Below are positions 34,960 to 44,800 of a DNA stretch of 64,000 nucleotides, piece by piece. Made by a program: the position numbers and the translations under genes. The notes beneath the pieces are model-generated. The model was given only the letters and a program-made list of their open reading frames with translations. It searched no databases and was not told where the DNA came from. Position 1 is the stretch's first letter; each line of letters begins with the position of its first letter. This DNA is from an uncultured Collinsella sp. (GTDB taxonomy: Bacteria; Actinomycetota; Coriobacteriia; Coriobacteriales; Coriobacteriaceae): positions 56,966-120,965 of the forward strand of contig UQIE01000006.1 of the NCBI GenBank assembly GCA_900541065.1, written 5' to 3'.

Positions 34960-36972
34960 ATGTATTGCACCAAGTGCGGAGCTCAGATACCCGATGGCTC
35001 CACGTTTTGCACGAGCTGCGGCGCTCGCGTGGGCGGAGTTGAGGACCAGGCGGAGCCTGTGGCGTTTCCGGTAGGGGATGCGCCGTCGTCCGCTCCTGTG
35101 GGACAGCAAGCTCCTCAGGGTGCCCCGGTTCATATGGCGGCGCAGTCTCGTTATGAGGAGCCTATGACCGAGCCTGCTGAGACCGCTCAATCGTTTGTTC
35201 CGACGCCGCAGCCCAAGAAGCCCAAGCACAGGGGCCGTATCGTCGCTGCCGTTATCGGCGGTGTTGCCGTTGTCGCCATCGTAGTGGCAATCGTCGTCGT
35301 GCCGCGCATCGGCTCGTCGTCCGAGGTGACTTCGGGCGGCAAGGGCTACGTTGTCTGCGCGTGCGAGACTAAAGTGCTGCCCAAGAACAGCAAGGGCAAA
35401 AAGCTCAAGAGCTATACCGTCGAGCTGGCGCCGGTGTCTGGCAAGGGCAAGAGCTACACCATCAAAGTGGATGGCGAGGACGGCTTTGTCATGGAGGACT
35501 TTGGCGAGCTGCCCGACCAGAAGTACCAGATGACCATCACCTCGGGCAAGGGCAAAAAGAAGAGCACGACCACCATGAAGGTCGACTACGCCAAGGAAGG
35601 CTCGGACGCTCCCAAGAACGTTGAGCTCACGCAGTCCAAGAAGGAGGCCAAGGCCTCTGCCAAGGCGGCGGTCAAGACGGCAAACGAGCTGTTCACCGAC
35701 AAGATCCTCGAGTACCAAAAGAAGTACGGCGAGGGCGAGGCTGTCGGGTTCGATGAATATGCGTATGGAGCCCAGGGTGTTGCTTACGCCAAGCTCATTG
35801 ACTTTGATGGCGATGGTCAAGATGAACTGCTGATTGAGTATTCGGATGAGCCAGTGGACCGTGGGGATAACGCAGCCGCTGCGCATCTTGAGGTCTGGGC
35901 GTATAAGAATGGCGAGATTGAGAAGGTCTACACGCCAGAGGTAAACGTATCTCATCAGGAGGCGTGTGTGTCTGTCTGGCTTGATGAATACGAGGGCAAG
36001 ATTGGTTTTTCGCAGTGGTATGACCATGGGACAGCAATTAAGCAAAGCGATCTCTCTGGCGAAAGTGGTCCTTCTGCTCACGAATACCAAGTTAAATTCA
36101 TTGGCTACGACGGCAAGTCATTCAAAGCCATGACCGACCTTGTTGCCCCGAATGAAGTCGGTTCTGCCTCTTTGGGCGGTTTTGGTTTCTTGTATGCCGA
36201 CGAGAGCTCGGTTAACAGCACCATTGGCACGGTGGCCACGACGCTGGAGCAGCTGAAGTCGAAGGACTCTGACGATGCGCAGGCGAGCTACGAGGCCATC
36301 TCTGCCATGCAGGATGTCAGCTTTACGGCGCCGGTGGGCGAGGGTGCGCCTGATCCCGACGTTACGTGCCAGATTTCGGCTACGTGGACCTATCCTCAGG
36401 TAAAAGGCCAGGGTGTAGGTGTCGCCAAGTTCAACAAAGATATGATTCAGCTCGTCGCTGATGCGCTTGACGCGAGCAAGCAGGCGACGCCATATGATGA
36501 GAGCCATCGTGTGACCACGGTGTATTACGCTGAGATAGTCTCGATTGACGGGGATATCGCCTGTGTGCGTACCTACACCGATAGCTATCAGCCTCCGTAT
36601 CGCTCGGAGCAGGTGACAAGGTCGGCATGCTATAACCTCAAGACAGGCGAGCAGGTTTCGCTCGAGGACTCGCTCGCACAGCACGGGCTCTCGTTTGACA
36701 CCCTCAAGAGTGAGGCTAAACAGGCGATTAAGGCTGCGAAAACTAATATGTATTCTTCATACGCCAATAGCTACGAAGATGATGACAACTTTACCGAGGA
36801 CCATTTCTACTACGACGGCAAAGGCTATGTTGTGGTGCTCGATACCGGTGTATTTGACTGCGACGCATGGGGTACACACGATCTGGTGGCACATGCTTTT
36901 GACTCGAGCTATTCCAGCGGCCAGGACGTGACCCCCGAGTATCCTCGCTATACGTACACTCTTAACGAGTAA
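34960..36972 (+). CDS. zinc-ribbon membrane protein with extracytoplasmic RsiV/DUF3298-like C-terminus
   Basis: A 670-residue protein. The N-terminus is a zinc ribbon (CTKCG...FCTSCG, C3, C6, C17, C20), then a Pro/Gln-rich linker, a single membrane span at about 94-115 and a large outer part. Residues about 120-215 form a Lys-rich beta region; LIDFDGDGQDELLIEY is an FG-GAP/EF-hand-like calcium-binding loop; the C-terminal 200 residues (VTTVYYAEIVSIDG, ACYNLKTGEQVSLED) resemble DUF3298/RsiV domains. Cytosolic zinc ribbon plus outer sensor domain suggests signalling across the membrane or envelope maintenance, but no function is established. Start chosen at the ATG preceding YCTKCG. Confidence 0.7.
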   Translation: MYCTKCGAQIPDGSTFCTSCGARVGGVEDQAEPVAFPVGDAPSSAPVGQQAPQGAPVHMAAQSRYEEPMTEPAETAQSFVPTPQPKKPKHRGRIVAAVIGGVAVVAIVVAIVVVPRIGSSSEVTSGGKGYVVCACETKVLPKNSKGKKLKSYTVELAPVSGKGKSYTIKVDGEDGFVMEDFGELPDQKYQMTITSGKGKKKSTTTMKVDYAKEGSDAPKNVELTQSKKEAKASAKAAVKTANELFTDKILEYQKKYGEGEAVGFDEYAYGAQGVAYAKLIDFDGDGQDELLIEYSDEPVDRGDNAAAAHLEVWAYKNGEIEKVYTPEVNVSHQEACVSVWLDEYEGKIGFSQWYDHGTAIKQSDLSGESGPSAHEYQVKFIGYDGKSFKAMTDLVAPNEVGSASLGGFGFLYADESSVNSTIGTVATTLEQLKSKDSDDAQASYEAISAMQDVSFTAPVGEGAPDPDVTCQISATWTYPQVKGQGVGVAKFNKDMIQLVADALDASKQATPYDESHRVTTVYYAEIVSIDGDIACVRTYTDSYQPPYRSEQVTRSACYNLKTGEQVSLEDSLAQHGLSFDTLKSEAKQAIKAAKTNMYSSYANSYEDDDNFTEDHFYYDGKGYVVVLDTGVFDCDAWGTHDLVAHAFDSSYSSGQDVTPEYPRYTYTLNE

Positions 36973-37000
36973 GACGAGGCTGCAGAAAGTGAACTGAACA

Positions 37001-37042
37001 GTCCCCGGCAACGCCAATGTAGCGCCGCCGGGGACATTTTAA
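37001..37042 (+). terminator. intrinsic terminator after the zinc-ribbon gene
   Basis: GTCCCCGGC pairs perfectly with GCCGGGGAC and is followed by ATTTTAAT. Confidence 0.7.
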
Positions 37043-37091
37043 TGCAAATTGGCTCCGAAATAAGCTATCTGGGCCAGTCGCGCCACGAAAA

Positions 37092-37231
37092 GCGCCCATC
37101 TACTACGTTTACCAGGGTTGGACCGACCATGGAGCGTTTTTTAACAATGCGGCAAGACGTTTACCTGCGGTTTTGTTAACAGAAATATGGCTATGGTTGG
37201 CACCCTTGGGTTAAACGTAGTAGATGGGCGC
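37092..37231. repeat. 140-bp MITE-like palindromic element
   Basis: Exact 20-bp terminal inverted repeats lie at 37092-37111 and 37212-37231 (left arm GCGCCCATCTACTACGTTTA). Pairing continues imperfectly for about 20 further bases inward, and an inner TTAACAA/TTGTTAA pair lies near the centre. It has no ORF. The layout fits a miniature inverted-repeat element or a large cruciform-forming repeat. A T-run follows the right arm, so it may also end transcription. Confidence 0.6.
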
Positions 37232-37262
37232 ATTTTTTGGTGCACAGCCCAAGAAGGGATCA

Positions 37263-37499
37263 TTAGCCGCGCTGGAGGCCGAAGAGTTTAGCGTTGCGCT
37301 CGGCGACCATCATGTTGATATCGGCGATTTCCATCTCGCCGTCAATGTAGGGCTGGTAGGTGCCGTACGGGTCGCCTGCTCCCAAGCTGCAACTGCCGCA
37401 GTTGTCGCAGCTGCCGTTACCGCAGCCAGCGAGCGCTAGCTTAATTATCTCCTCACGTTCGGCACGCGTCGTGTCTTTGATGAGCTTGCTTTTTGCCAT
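37263..37499 (-). CDS. small Cys-rich protein of unknown function
   Basis: A 78-residue soluble protein. The centre has a cysteine cluster, GCGNGSCDNCGSCSLG, with five cysteines in 14 residues, suited to metal or Fe-S binding. The C-terminal part (GEMEIADINMMVAERNAKLFGL) is predicted helical. ATG at 37499 lies near the divergent gene at 37638, so the two may share a regulatory region. I do not recognise a characterised family. Confidence 0.6.
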   Translation of the reverse strand: MAKSKLIKDTTRAEREEIIKLALAGCGNGSCDNCGSCSLGAGDPYGTYQPYIDGEMEIADINMMVAERNAKLFGLQRG

Positions 37500-37637
37500 G
37501 ACGTATCCTCGATTCGCTTATGGCCGTCGGCCGCGCATGTCTTGTAGATACCGGCGGGCTTTGCCCATCATAGGCTTTTGCGCGGGTAGAATGCATGGAT
37601 AACTTGATGCTTACGGGCGACGGAAAGGAATCGTTGC

Positions 37638-38594
37638 ATGGACCAGGACAAGACGACCGTAATGGGTGGCTACGGCTCCCCGCGGACGGGCAATGGCGCC
37701 GATGAGACCCGCGTCGTGCCGAATCCCGGCTACGCTGCTCCCGATACGACGCAGGCGTCGGCCGATCCCACGCGCGTTGTGAATTACGGAAACGCAGCGC
37801 AGGACCCGTATGGTGCCTCGTCGCAGGGCCCCTACGGCAACGCGGCGGCAGACCCTTATGATGACCTGCTGCAAAATCCCATTCCGCAACCTCAGCAGAC
37901 GACATATATGCCGCGCACGGCACAGCCGCGCTACGAGTCGCGCGACCGATACGCGCGCGAGCCGTATCGTGAGTATCCCAAGTCCATCCCCCAGTATGGC
38001 GAGGACGAGGAGAAGAAGCCTTCGCGTTCGTCGAGCGTGATTAAGAAAATTCTGATCGTGCTGGCGATCTTCTTTGCCCTGTCGGTTGTGTTTGCCATCG
38101 TGTCGGGCATGCTCAACAAGCGGGGCGCCACGACTGATACCACAGCCGAGCAGACCGAGACTACCCAGTCCGGCACCGTCGACCTGAGCGATATCCCGGG
38201 TCAGTACTGGTCCAACGCCAAGAAGCTCCTCAAGTCGCGCGGGGCCGATCTTTCGAACGCCGTAATCCTGACCGACGACGGCTCGACGCCCGTTGTCGAC
38301 GCCAACTGGGTCGTGACGTCTGCCTACTATAACGACAACGGTAACCTCGAGATTCAGCTCACGCGCAAGGACAGCTCGTCGGGCAACGCGTCCGGCGACC
38401 AGGGCGGCGCGGACAGCTCGAGCTCCAACACGCTGGAAGACCTGAGCAACAAGGCCCAGGAGCTTGGAGATAAGGCCCAAGAGCTGGGTGACACGGCTCA
38501 GAATCTCGGCGATACCGCACAGAACCTGGGCGATATGGCGACGAACGCCTGGGGTGCCCTGCAAAACGGTATTTCGGGCGCGCAGGGGAACTAG
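37638..38594 (+). CDS. single-span membrane protein with C-terminal heptad-like repeats
   Basis: A 318-residue protein of unknown function. Residues 1-130 are a Pro/Tyr/Gln-rich, likely disordered cytoplasmic region. One membrane span is at about 135-158. The outer part, roughly 180-250 (PGQYWSNAKKLLKSRGADL...WVVTSAYYNDNGNLEIQLTRK), has the look of a PASTA-like module. It ends in tandem seven-residue units (KAQELGD, TAQNLGD) at about 270-300 that would form a helix or coiled coil. GGAAAGGAA precedes the ATG. A cell-wall-linked role is possible but not shown. Confidence 0.65.
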   Translation: MDQDKTTVMGGYGSPRTGNGADETRVVPNPGYAAPDTTQASADPTRVVNYGNAAQDPYGASSQGPYGNAAADPYDDLLQNPIPQPQQTTYMPRTAQPRYESRDRYAREPYREYPKSIPQYGEDEEKKPSRSSSVIKKILIVLAIFFALSVVFAIVSGMLNKRGATTDTTAEQTETTQSGTVDLSDIPGQYWSNAKKLLKSRGADLSNAVILTDDGSTPVVDANWVVTSAYYNDNGNLEIQLTRKDSSSGNASGDQGGADSSSSNTLEDLSNKAQELGDKAQELGDTAQNLGDTAQNLGDMATNAWGALQNGISGAQGN

Positions 38595-38628
38595 CGGCCG
38601 AGCGGCTAGAGCCTTAGCAGTGCAAACA

Positions 38629-38697
38629 AAAACGGGGCGCAGGATCGCGTGACCGGGCGCGTAGGCGCGTTGGTCGGCGGTCCTGCGTCCCGTTTTG
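38629..38697. terminator. bidirectional terminator
   Basis: AAAACGGGGCGCAGGA at the left pairs with TCCTGCGTCCCGTTTT at the right, and A/T tracts flank both sides. It lies between the convergent membrane protein and CDF transporter genes. Confidence 0.65.
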
Positions 38698-38704
38698 CTG
38701 TCGA

Positions 38705-39886
38705 TTACAGCTGCTCGGCCGGACGGTCGGGCGAGCTGAAGCCCGAATCAAACGTGACGACGCATGATGCATCGGGCCTGCGCTCGTGCACGATGCGCGT
38801 GACGAGCTCCAGCAGCTCCTCGTCGGATATGTCAAAGCCGTCGGGACGCACCAGGTCAAACGAAACGAACCCGTCGTGCTCGTGCAGGTCATGGATGGAG
38901 AGCGTGGGGTCGATTTGCGCTATGCCGCGCTTGACCCAGCCACGCAGGTCGTCGCCGGTGGTGGCGATGGGGTCGCAGTGCAGCGTGATACCGATGCCCA
39001 TCTGCCGTTTGATATCGTGCTCGATGGTGTCCAGAATCTCATGGTGCTCAAACGCATCGCCCTCGCCGGGCATTTCCACGTGTGCGCTGGCAAATTGCCG
39101 ACCGGGACCGTAGTCGTGCACCATGAGGTCGTGCGTGCCTAGGACCTGCGGATATGACATGATCTTGTCGCGGATTGCCTGGACGAGCTTGGGGTCGGGC
39201 GCTTGCCCCAACAGCGGGCTGATGGCGTCGCGCACCAGGCCCATGCCGCTGATGCAGATGAAGATGCCTACGCCCAGGCCCGCCCAGCCGTCGAGGTCAA
39301 AGCCGGTTGTCTGCGAAATAAGCGCTGCGGCCAGGACCGAGGCCGAGGCAATGACGTCGTTTTTGGAATCCTGCGCCGTGGCGATGAGCGTCTCGGAATC
39401 GATACGGTTGCCCAGCGTGCGGTTGAATGCCGCCATCCAAAACTTGACGAGCATGGACAGGACAAGGGCTGCCATGGAGAGCGCCGAATACGCGGTGGGG
39501 GAGGGCTTGATGATCTTGGTGACCGACTCCAGGATTAGGTTGATGCCGACGGCGCAAACGAGGACGGCGACAAACAAGCCGGCGAGGTACTCGTAGCGGC
39601 CGTGACCATAGGGGTGCCCCTCGTCGGCCGGGCGGCTGGCAAGGCGGAATCCGAGCAGGCTCACGATGTTGCTCGAGGCGTCGGAAAGGTTGTTGAAGGC
39701 GTCGGCGATAAGCGAGACGGAGCCCGCGAGCAGACCAGCTATGCCCTTGGCCAGGCACAGCGTGATGTTGAGCCCGATGCAGATGAGGCTTGCGGCAAAG
39801 CCCGCGTTGGTGCGGCAGGAGGTATCGACCGGCTTGCTTTCGCTGCCGGGAACAAGCGTATGTACCAGCCGATTTACAAATAGCAT
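38705..39886 (-). CDS. cation diffusion facilitator family transporter
   Basis: A 393-residue divalent metal/proton antiporter. Six membrane spans carry the metal site motifs SVSLIADAFNNLSDASSN (span 2) and AQDSKNDVIAS (span 5), and HPYGHGRYEY is the typical loop. The C-terminal cytoplasmic domain has the CDF dimerisation fold (GTHDLMVHDYGPGRQFASAHVEMP), followed by an extra 80-90 residues. It exports zinc, iron, manganese or similar ions; the metal cannot be fixed from sequence. ATG at 39886 follows GAGGAG; the longer reading frame upstream has no family similarity. Confidence 0.88.
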   Translation of the reverse strand: MLFVNRLVHTLVPGSESKPVDTSCRTNAGFAASLICIGLNITLCLAKGIAGLLAGSVSLIADAFNNLSDASSNIVSLLGFRLASRPADEGHPYGHGRYEYLAGLFVAVLVCAVGINLILESVTKIIKPSPTAYSALSMAALVLSMLVKFWMAAFNRTLGNRIDSETLIATAQDSKNDVIASASVLAAALISQTTGFDLDGWAGLGVGIFICISGMGLVRDAISPLLGQAPDPKLVQAIRDKIMSYPQVLGTHDLMVHDYGPGRQFASAHVEMPGEGDAFEHHEILDTIEHDIKRQMGIGITLHCDPIATTGDDLRGWVKRGIAQIDPTLSIHDLHEHDGFVSFDLVRPDGFDISDEELLELVTRIVHERRPDASCVVTFDSGFSSPDRPAEQL

Positions 39887-39960
39887 GGCGTATCTCCTCG
39901 CATTCTTATTAAGGGGATAGTGTAGCTCGCGCAGACGCAACGTGTACCGATGCTCAGAAA

Positions 39961-40113
39961 ATGCAGCAATGGTTTGCCGGCGCTAACGGGCGCGAGGCGG
40001 AGGTGGACGACTGCCCGCGCACCTTCGAGTTCACTGCGCCTTCCCGTCCGACCGAGTGCTCCATTTTGGGCCACATGGGTATGGGCACGCGTCGATTTGC
40101 TCGACATACTTAA
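39961..40113 (+). CDS. possible small protein, 50 residues
   Basis: An ATG-to-TAA frame with codon use like real genes of this genome encodes 50 residues ending GHMGMGTRRFARHT. No clear ribosome binding site precedes the ATG, and no family is recognised. It could be a small gene ahead of the zinc-ribbon gene at 40147, a remnant, or chance. Confidence 0.25.
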   Translation: MQQWFAGANGREAEVDDCPRTFEFTAPSRPTECSILGHMGMGTRRFARHT

Positions 40114-40146
40114 TGTCGACAGCCCTGTGCAAAGGAGGACGTTTCC

Positions 40147-41484
40147 ATGGACGAGATGTTTGCCATTAAATGCCAAAACTGCGGCGGCCCCATGTATTCG
40201 CACCAGGCAAAGCGCAGCTTTGAGTGCGCCTATTGCGAAACGGTTGTTCCGTGGCAAGCGGACGCCGGAGAGCCCAAGAGCGCCTTGGGTATCCGTCATA
40301 CGCCGCTGACGGTGGTTGACGGGCTGCTCAAGCTCACGCACGTCTCGCAGCTCGAGCGCCCGGAGGACCCGGACTGGTATTTCTTCAATGCGCACTGGCG
40401 CAATCAGTCGGTCCTGGAACATCTGCTGTGGGAGGATAGCGGCACGGCGCAGGAGTTCCAAGAGGCGACGCACGTGAGCATTCCCTGCCCCTTCTGTGGC
40501 GCGTCCTTTGAGGGCGAGTCGACCCAACGCGTGTTTGAGTGCCCGTCGTGCGGCAACAAGATTGGCGTGGCCGACCTTCTCAAGCCCGGTACCTTTAGCA
40601 AGCGCCTGACCATGGGCGTGGGTGCTGAATACGTTCCCGAACAGGGCGTCCCCTGTGAGATATCGCCGCAGCAGGCACGTGCTAACGCGCTGCAGCTGGT
40701 GCGCCAGTACCCCGACGCCTTTGCCGGTCACGACGTGGAAGACGCGATTCAAAACGACATGATGCTCTTCTATTTCCCCATGGCGTTGGCGGATTTGCGC
40801 ATGATGGCGTCCTTCCCGGGCAAGGGCCTGAGCAAGGAGACCCTGGTGTACTACGAGGTGCTCGACTGGGCGTATCCGCGGGCAAACTACCTGGACGTTC
40901 GCCTTGTGGGCATTTTGGAGCCGTGGGATTTTGGCAAGGTGGGGCCGTTCGATCCTGCCATGCAGGAAGGTGACTTCCGCGTCGTTTCCGTCGATGCGTC
41001 TACCAAGGACCAGGTGGTCATTGATAAGCTGGCGCTCGATATTGCCGGCAACGATGCCGAGGCGGTGCTGGGGCTCAATAAAAAGAGCATCCGCGCCTGG
41101 GCGCGCAAGGCCCGCAAACATAAGGACGGCCTGGTGATGGTACCGGTCTACTTTGTCGATCGCCCGGCGTCGGATAGCCGCGACGGCGAGCAGGTGCGCA
41201 TCGCCGTGAACGGCCAGACGGGTCGCGCGGCCGCGGTGGTGTTTAGCGACAAGCGCGAGACGCATGTGGTGGCACCGCTCAATCCCAACGTGATGCTGTC
41301 GAGCGAAAGCACCGTGCACGCCACGCCCATCGAGGTCAAATACGTTAAATCGCCCTTCCTATACCAGATCGTACGCCGCGGAGGCGGCGAGCAACCGCGG
41401 CAGGTTGCAGCCGCCGTCGAGGGTTCCTACCGAGAGGAGAAGCCCAAACGCAAGGGGCTGCTTGCAGCGATCTTTGGGAAGTAG
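40147..41484 (+). CDS. protein with two zinc ribbons, unknown function
   Basis: A 445-residue soluble protein. Two four-cysteine ribbons are visible: IKCQNCGG...CAYCE at the N-terminus and CPFCGASFEG...CPSCGNK near residue 125. The remainder is a mixed region without recognised motifs (LFYFPMALADLRMMASFPGK, RLVGILEPWDFGKVGPFD) ending in a basic Lys/Arg tail that could contact membrane or nucleic acid. GGAGGACG precedes the ATG. It is a single gene ended by a strong terminator at 41487. It may belong to a TFIIB-ribbon group often seen beside virulence-factor-like genes, but I cannot assign a role. Confidence 0.65.
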   Translation: MDEMFAIKCQNCGGPMYSHQAKRSFECAYCETVVPWQADAGEPKSALGIRHTPLTVVDGLLKLTHVSQLERPEDPDWYFFNAHWRNQSVLEHLLWEDSGTAQEFQEATHVSIPCPFCGASFEGESTQRVFECPSCGNKIGVADLLKPGTFSKRLTMGVGAEYVPEQGVPCEISPQQARANALQLVRQYPDAFAGHDVEDAIQNDMMLFYFPMALADLRMMASFPGKGLSKETLVYYEVLDWAYPRANYLDVRLVGILEPWDFGKVGPFDPAMQEGDFRVVSVDASTKDQVVIDKLALDIAGNDAEAVLGLNKKSIRAWARKARKHKDGLVMVPVYFVDRPASDSRDGEQVRIAVNGQTGRAAAVVFSDKRETHVVAPLNPNVMLSSESTVHATPIEVKYVKSPFLYQIVRRGGGEQPRQVAAAVEGSYREEKPKRKGLLAAIFGK

Positions 41485-41486
41485 GG

Positions 41487-41532
41487 GGGGCGGTACGGGA
41501 CAGCGCGCAGGAGTGCGGGCCGCCCCGTTTTT
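41487..41532 (+). terminator. intrinsic terminator before the CRISPR locus
   Basis: GGGGCGG pairs with CCGCCCC across a 26-base loop and TTTTTA follows. Confidence 0.65.
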
Positions 41533-41649
41533 ATGCGGCGACAAGGCACGTGGGCGCTCCATTAAACGCTCATGCTCACAGCGCAAACGTTGGGCAACAT
41601 TACGTTTGCCGATAGCTATTAAAAAATGTCCGCCCGCGGTAGTAGTATC

Positions 41650-41780
41650 AAAAAAAGAGGGGTCCCAAATGGAACCCCTCTGGCAAGTCAAATTGTCCCC
41701 TACGGGACGCCTTCCAAGGAAGGCATTTTTGGCAAAGCCGTATTTTGACTCGCAGTGTCGATGTAACTGGTAATCGACAA
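41650..41780 (-). ncRNA. tracrRNA of the type II-A system
   Basis: On the plus strand 41742-41780 is a near copy of the CRISPR repeat (the stretch GCAGTGTCGATNTAACTGGT is shared apart from one base), with the bulge-like difference near the lower stem expected of an anti-repeat. Read on the minus strand, the anti-repeat is followed by a nexus-like stem (GCCTTCC/GGAAGGC), GTCCC/GGGAC, and a terminal hairpin AGAGGGGT/ACCCCTCT with a T-run at 41650-41656. That is the layout of a tracrRNA. The gene is divergent from cas9; a TACAGT -10 candidate (41785-41790) overlaps the cas9 leader. Confidence 0.85.
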
Positions 41781-41815
41781 GGCAACTGTAACACAGCGCG
41801 GAAGGGCTGGTCGAC

Positions 41816-44800
41816 ATGAATTTAAGAAACTACCCTGGCGACTACAATATCGGCCTTGACATGGGAACCGGCTCCGTTGGTTGGGCGGTGACTGATGCCC
41901 AAGGCAAGCTTCTACATTTTAAGAAGCAGCCGACGTGGGGCAGTCGTTTGTTCGATAGTGCGCAGCCGGCGTCCGAGGCACGCGTTCATCGTGGTCAGCG
42001 TCGCCGTTACGTGCGCCGCCGCTGGCGCCTCGACTTGCTGCAAAAGCTGTTCGAGCCTGCGATGAGCGAGGTCGATCCGGGCTTTTTCATGCGACTTAAC
42101 CAGTCGCGGACCATTGAGGGCGATCCGGTCTTTACCAAGGACTTCACGAAGGCCGATTACTACGATCGCTTCCCGACCATCTATCATCTGCGTACTTACC
42201 TTATGGACACCGATGAGCAGGCCGATCTTCGCTTGGTGTATCTCGCGATTCATAACATCGTTAAGCATCGCGGTAACTTCTTGCGCCAGGGGGAGAAGCT
42301 CACGGCGAAGACGGCGAAGACGTCGGATGCTCTCGAGCGCCTCAATGATTCCCTGCAGGCATGGTGCGAGTCTAGGGAATACGATGTTACAAAAATCAAT
42401 AAAATCGCTGTCGCAAAGATTCTCGCTGATGAGCGATCTTCTCGTTTGCAAAAGGCAAAAGACATTCAGGCGCTTGTAAAAGTGGACACTGCGGATGCGG
42501 CTGCGAACAAAAAGCTGGCAAAGGCTTTGTCGAACGCTGTCGTTGGCCTTCAGTGTGAGTTCAAAGACGTCTTTGGCGATTTTGAATGCGAGGCAACTAA
42601 GCTCGCGCTTTCGGATGACGAGAAGCTAGAGGCGCTGCAGGCCGCATGTCCCGATGACTGCGTGGAGCTTCTTGAGTCCGTTTGCGGTGTTTACTCTGCT
42701 TACGTGCTGCAGGGGCTTTTGTCCTATGCTGAGGGCCAGACTATCTCGGTCAACATGATCGAAAAATACAATTGTTACGCGAATGATCTTGATCGGCTCA
42801 AGACTTTGGTCTGCGAATATACTCCCGGCCCATATGAGTCTTTCTTCCGCGGCGCAACCTATCATGATTCGAATAGCGATGACCTCTCGCGCGACTACGA
42901 TGCCTCTAAGGCGCAGGGTTACACCGCATATGACCTGCATAAGCTGTCTTACGATGACTTCGCTAAATCCGTAAAGAAGCTCTTTGCGGGAACGGGCGCG
43001 GAGACGGATGAGCGCTATATCGCCATGATGGACGCATTCGACAAACAGCGCTTTTTGCGTCGCCTTAAGACGAGTGATAATGGTGCCATCTACTATCAGC
43101 TGCATCTTGAGGAGCTGCAGGCCATTCTCAAAAACCAGGGCCGCTTCTATCCGTTCCTTAAGGACGAGGCTGCGAAGATCGAGAGTCTGGTCACGTTCCG
43201 TATTCCGTACTATGTGGGACCGCTGACGCCTAAAAATGCTGCCCAGGACAAACACGGCAACCACCGATTCCAATGGTCCGAGCGCAAGCCCGGCATGGAA
43301 GATGCGACGATTACGCCTTGGAACTGGGATACCGTGATCGATAAGAATAAGAGCGCCGAGAACTTTATCATGCGCATGACAGGTGATTGCACTTATCTTG
43401 CTGGTGAAAAGGTGCTTCCCAAGCAGTCTCTGCTCTATGAGGAGTTCTGCGTTCTGAATGAACTCAATGGCGTTCGCTGGTCCGAAGACGGTGACGATTG
43501 GCAACGCCTGGATGCCGCGCAGCGCGAGGGCATTGTCCATGAGCTTTTCCATAAAAAGCGTCGCGTTACCTACACGATGATTGCCGACTGGCTTGTAAAA
43601 GAGGGCGACGCGACAAATCCGGTTGTCCGCGGCGGCCAGGGTGAGAGCGGTCTTGAATCGAAGATGGGTTCGTACATCTTCTTTGCCAAGGAAATCTTTG
43701 GCGTGGACGAGTTAAGCCGTGCCGAGTATCCGGTTATCGAAAAGATCATTCTTTGGAACACGTTGTTCGAGGACCGCTCGATCCTTAAGGAAAAACTGCA
43801 GGATGAGTTTGGCTCCAGTGGCAATGGAATGCTCGATGCCGAGCAGATTAAAAAGATCTGCAGAAAGCGACTGACTGGTTGGGGGCGTCTGTCGGAGAAG
43901 TTCCTGACGGGTATTAGGATTGATACGCAAGCCGGCCGCTCTATGAGCATCATGGACGTGCTGCGAGAGGGAAACCCCAGCTCCGAGCGTCGCCTGGGCG
44001 AGACCATGGTGATGATGGAGATTCTCCACGACAATACGCTGGGCTTCCAGGAAAAAATGGATGAGCATAATCGCAAATATTACGCCGAAAACGAGAAGTC
44101 ACTAGGCGTTAATGAGCTCCCCGGATCTCCGGCGATTCGTCGCAGCCTGAATCAAGCGATTCGCATCGTTGACGAAATCGCAAAGATTGCGGGGCACGCG
44201 CCGGCCAACGTTTTTGTTGAGGTGACTCGCGACGAGGACGAAAAGAAGAAGGGCAAGCGGACCACGAAGCGCTGGGACGCCATTGAGGACGCGCTCAAGG
44301 CGTTTAAGGCCGAGGGCGGCAACCTGGCTGTTATGGACGATTTCAAGGAGCTCAAGGCAGCTAATGTGGACCTTGACGAGCGCCTGACCCTTTATTTCAT
44401 GCAGAACGGAAAATGCCTGTATTCTGGCCGCGCTATCGACCTCAATAAGCTTATGGCGGGCTCGGGCGAGTACGAGGTCGACCATATCATTCCGCGCGCC
44501 TACATTAAGGACTCAGCCTCGAAAACAAGGCGCTGGTGTACCGCGAGGAGAACCAGCACAAGACCGACCAGCTTTTGATTGATAAGAGCATTCGCTGGAA
44601 GATGGGCGAGACGTGGAAACAACTGCATCAGGCGAAGCTTATTGGCGATAAAAAGTATCGCAACCTGCTGCGTTCTTCCATAAACGAGAACGCCATGAAG
44701 GGCTTTGTTGCGCGTCAGCTCGTGGAGACGAGCCAGATGGTCAAGATGGCGCAGGCGTTGCTTGAGGCACGTTATACCGACGAGGGAACGAAGATCGTTC

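Noticed and set aside
44500..44540. Programmed -1 frameshift producing full Cas9
   Set aside because: A -1 shift would give the right frame, but there is no XXXYYYZ slippery heptamer or clear stimulatory hairpin at the junction, and Cas9 is not known to use one.
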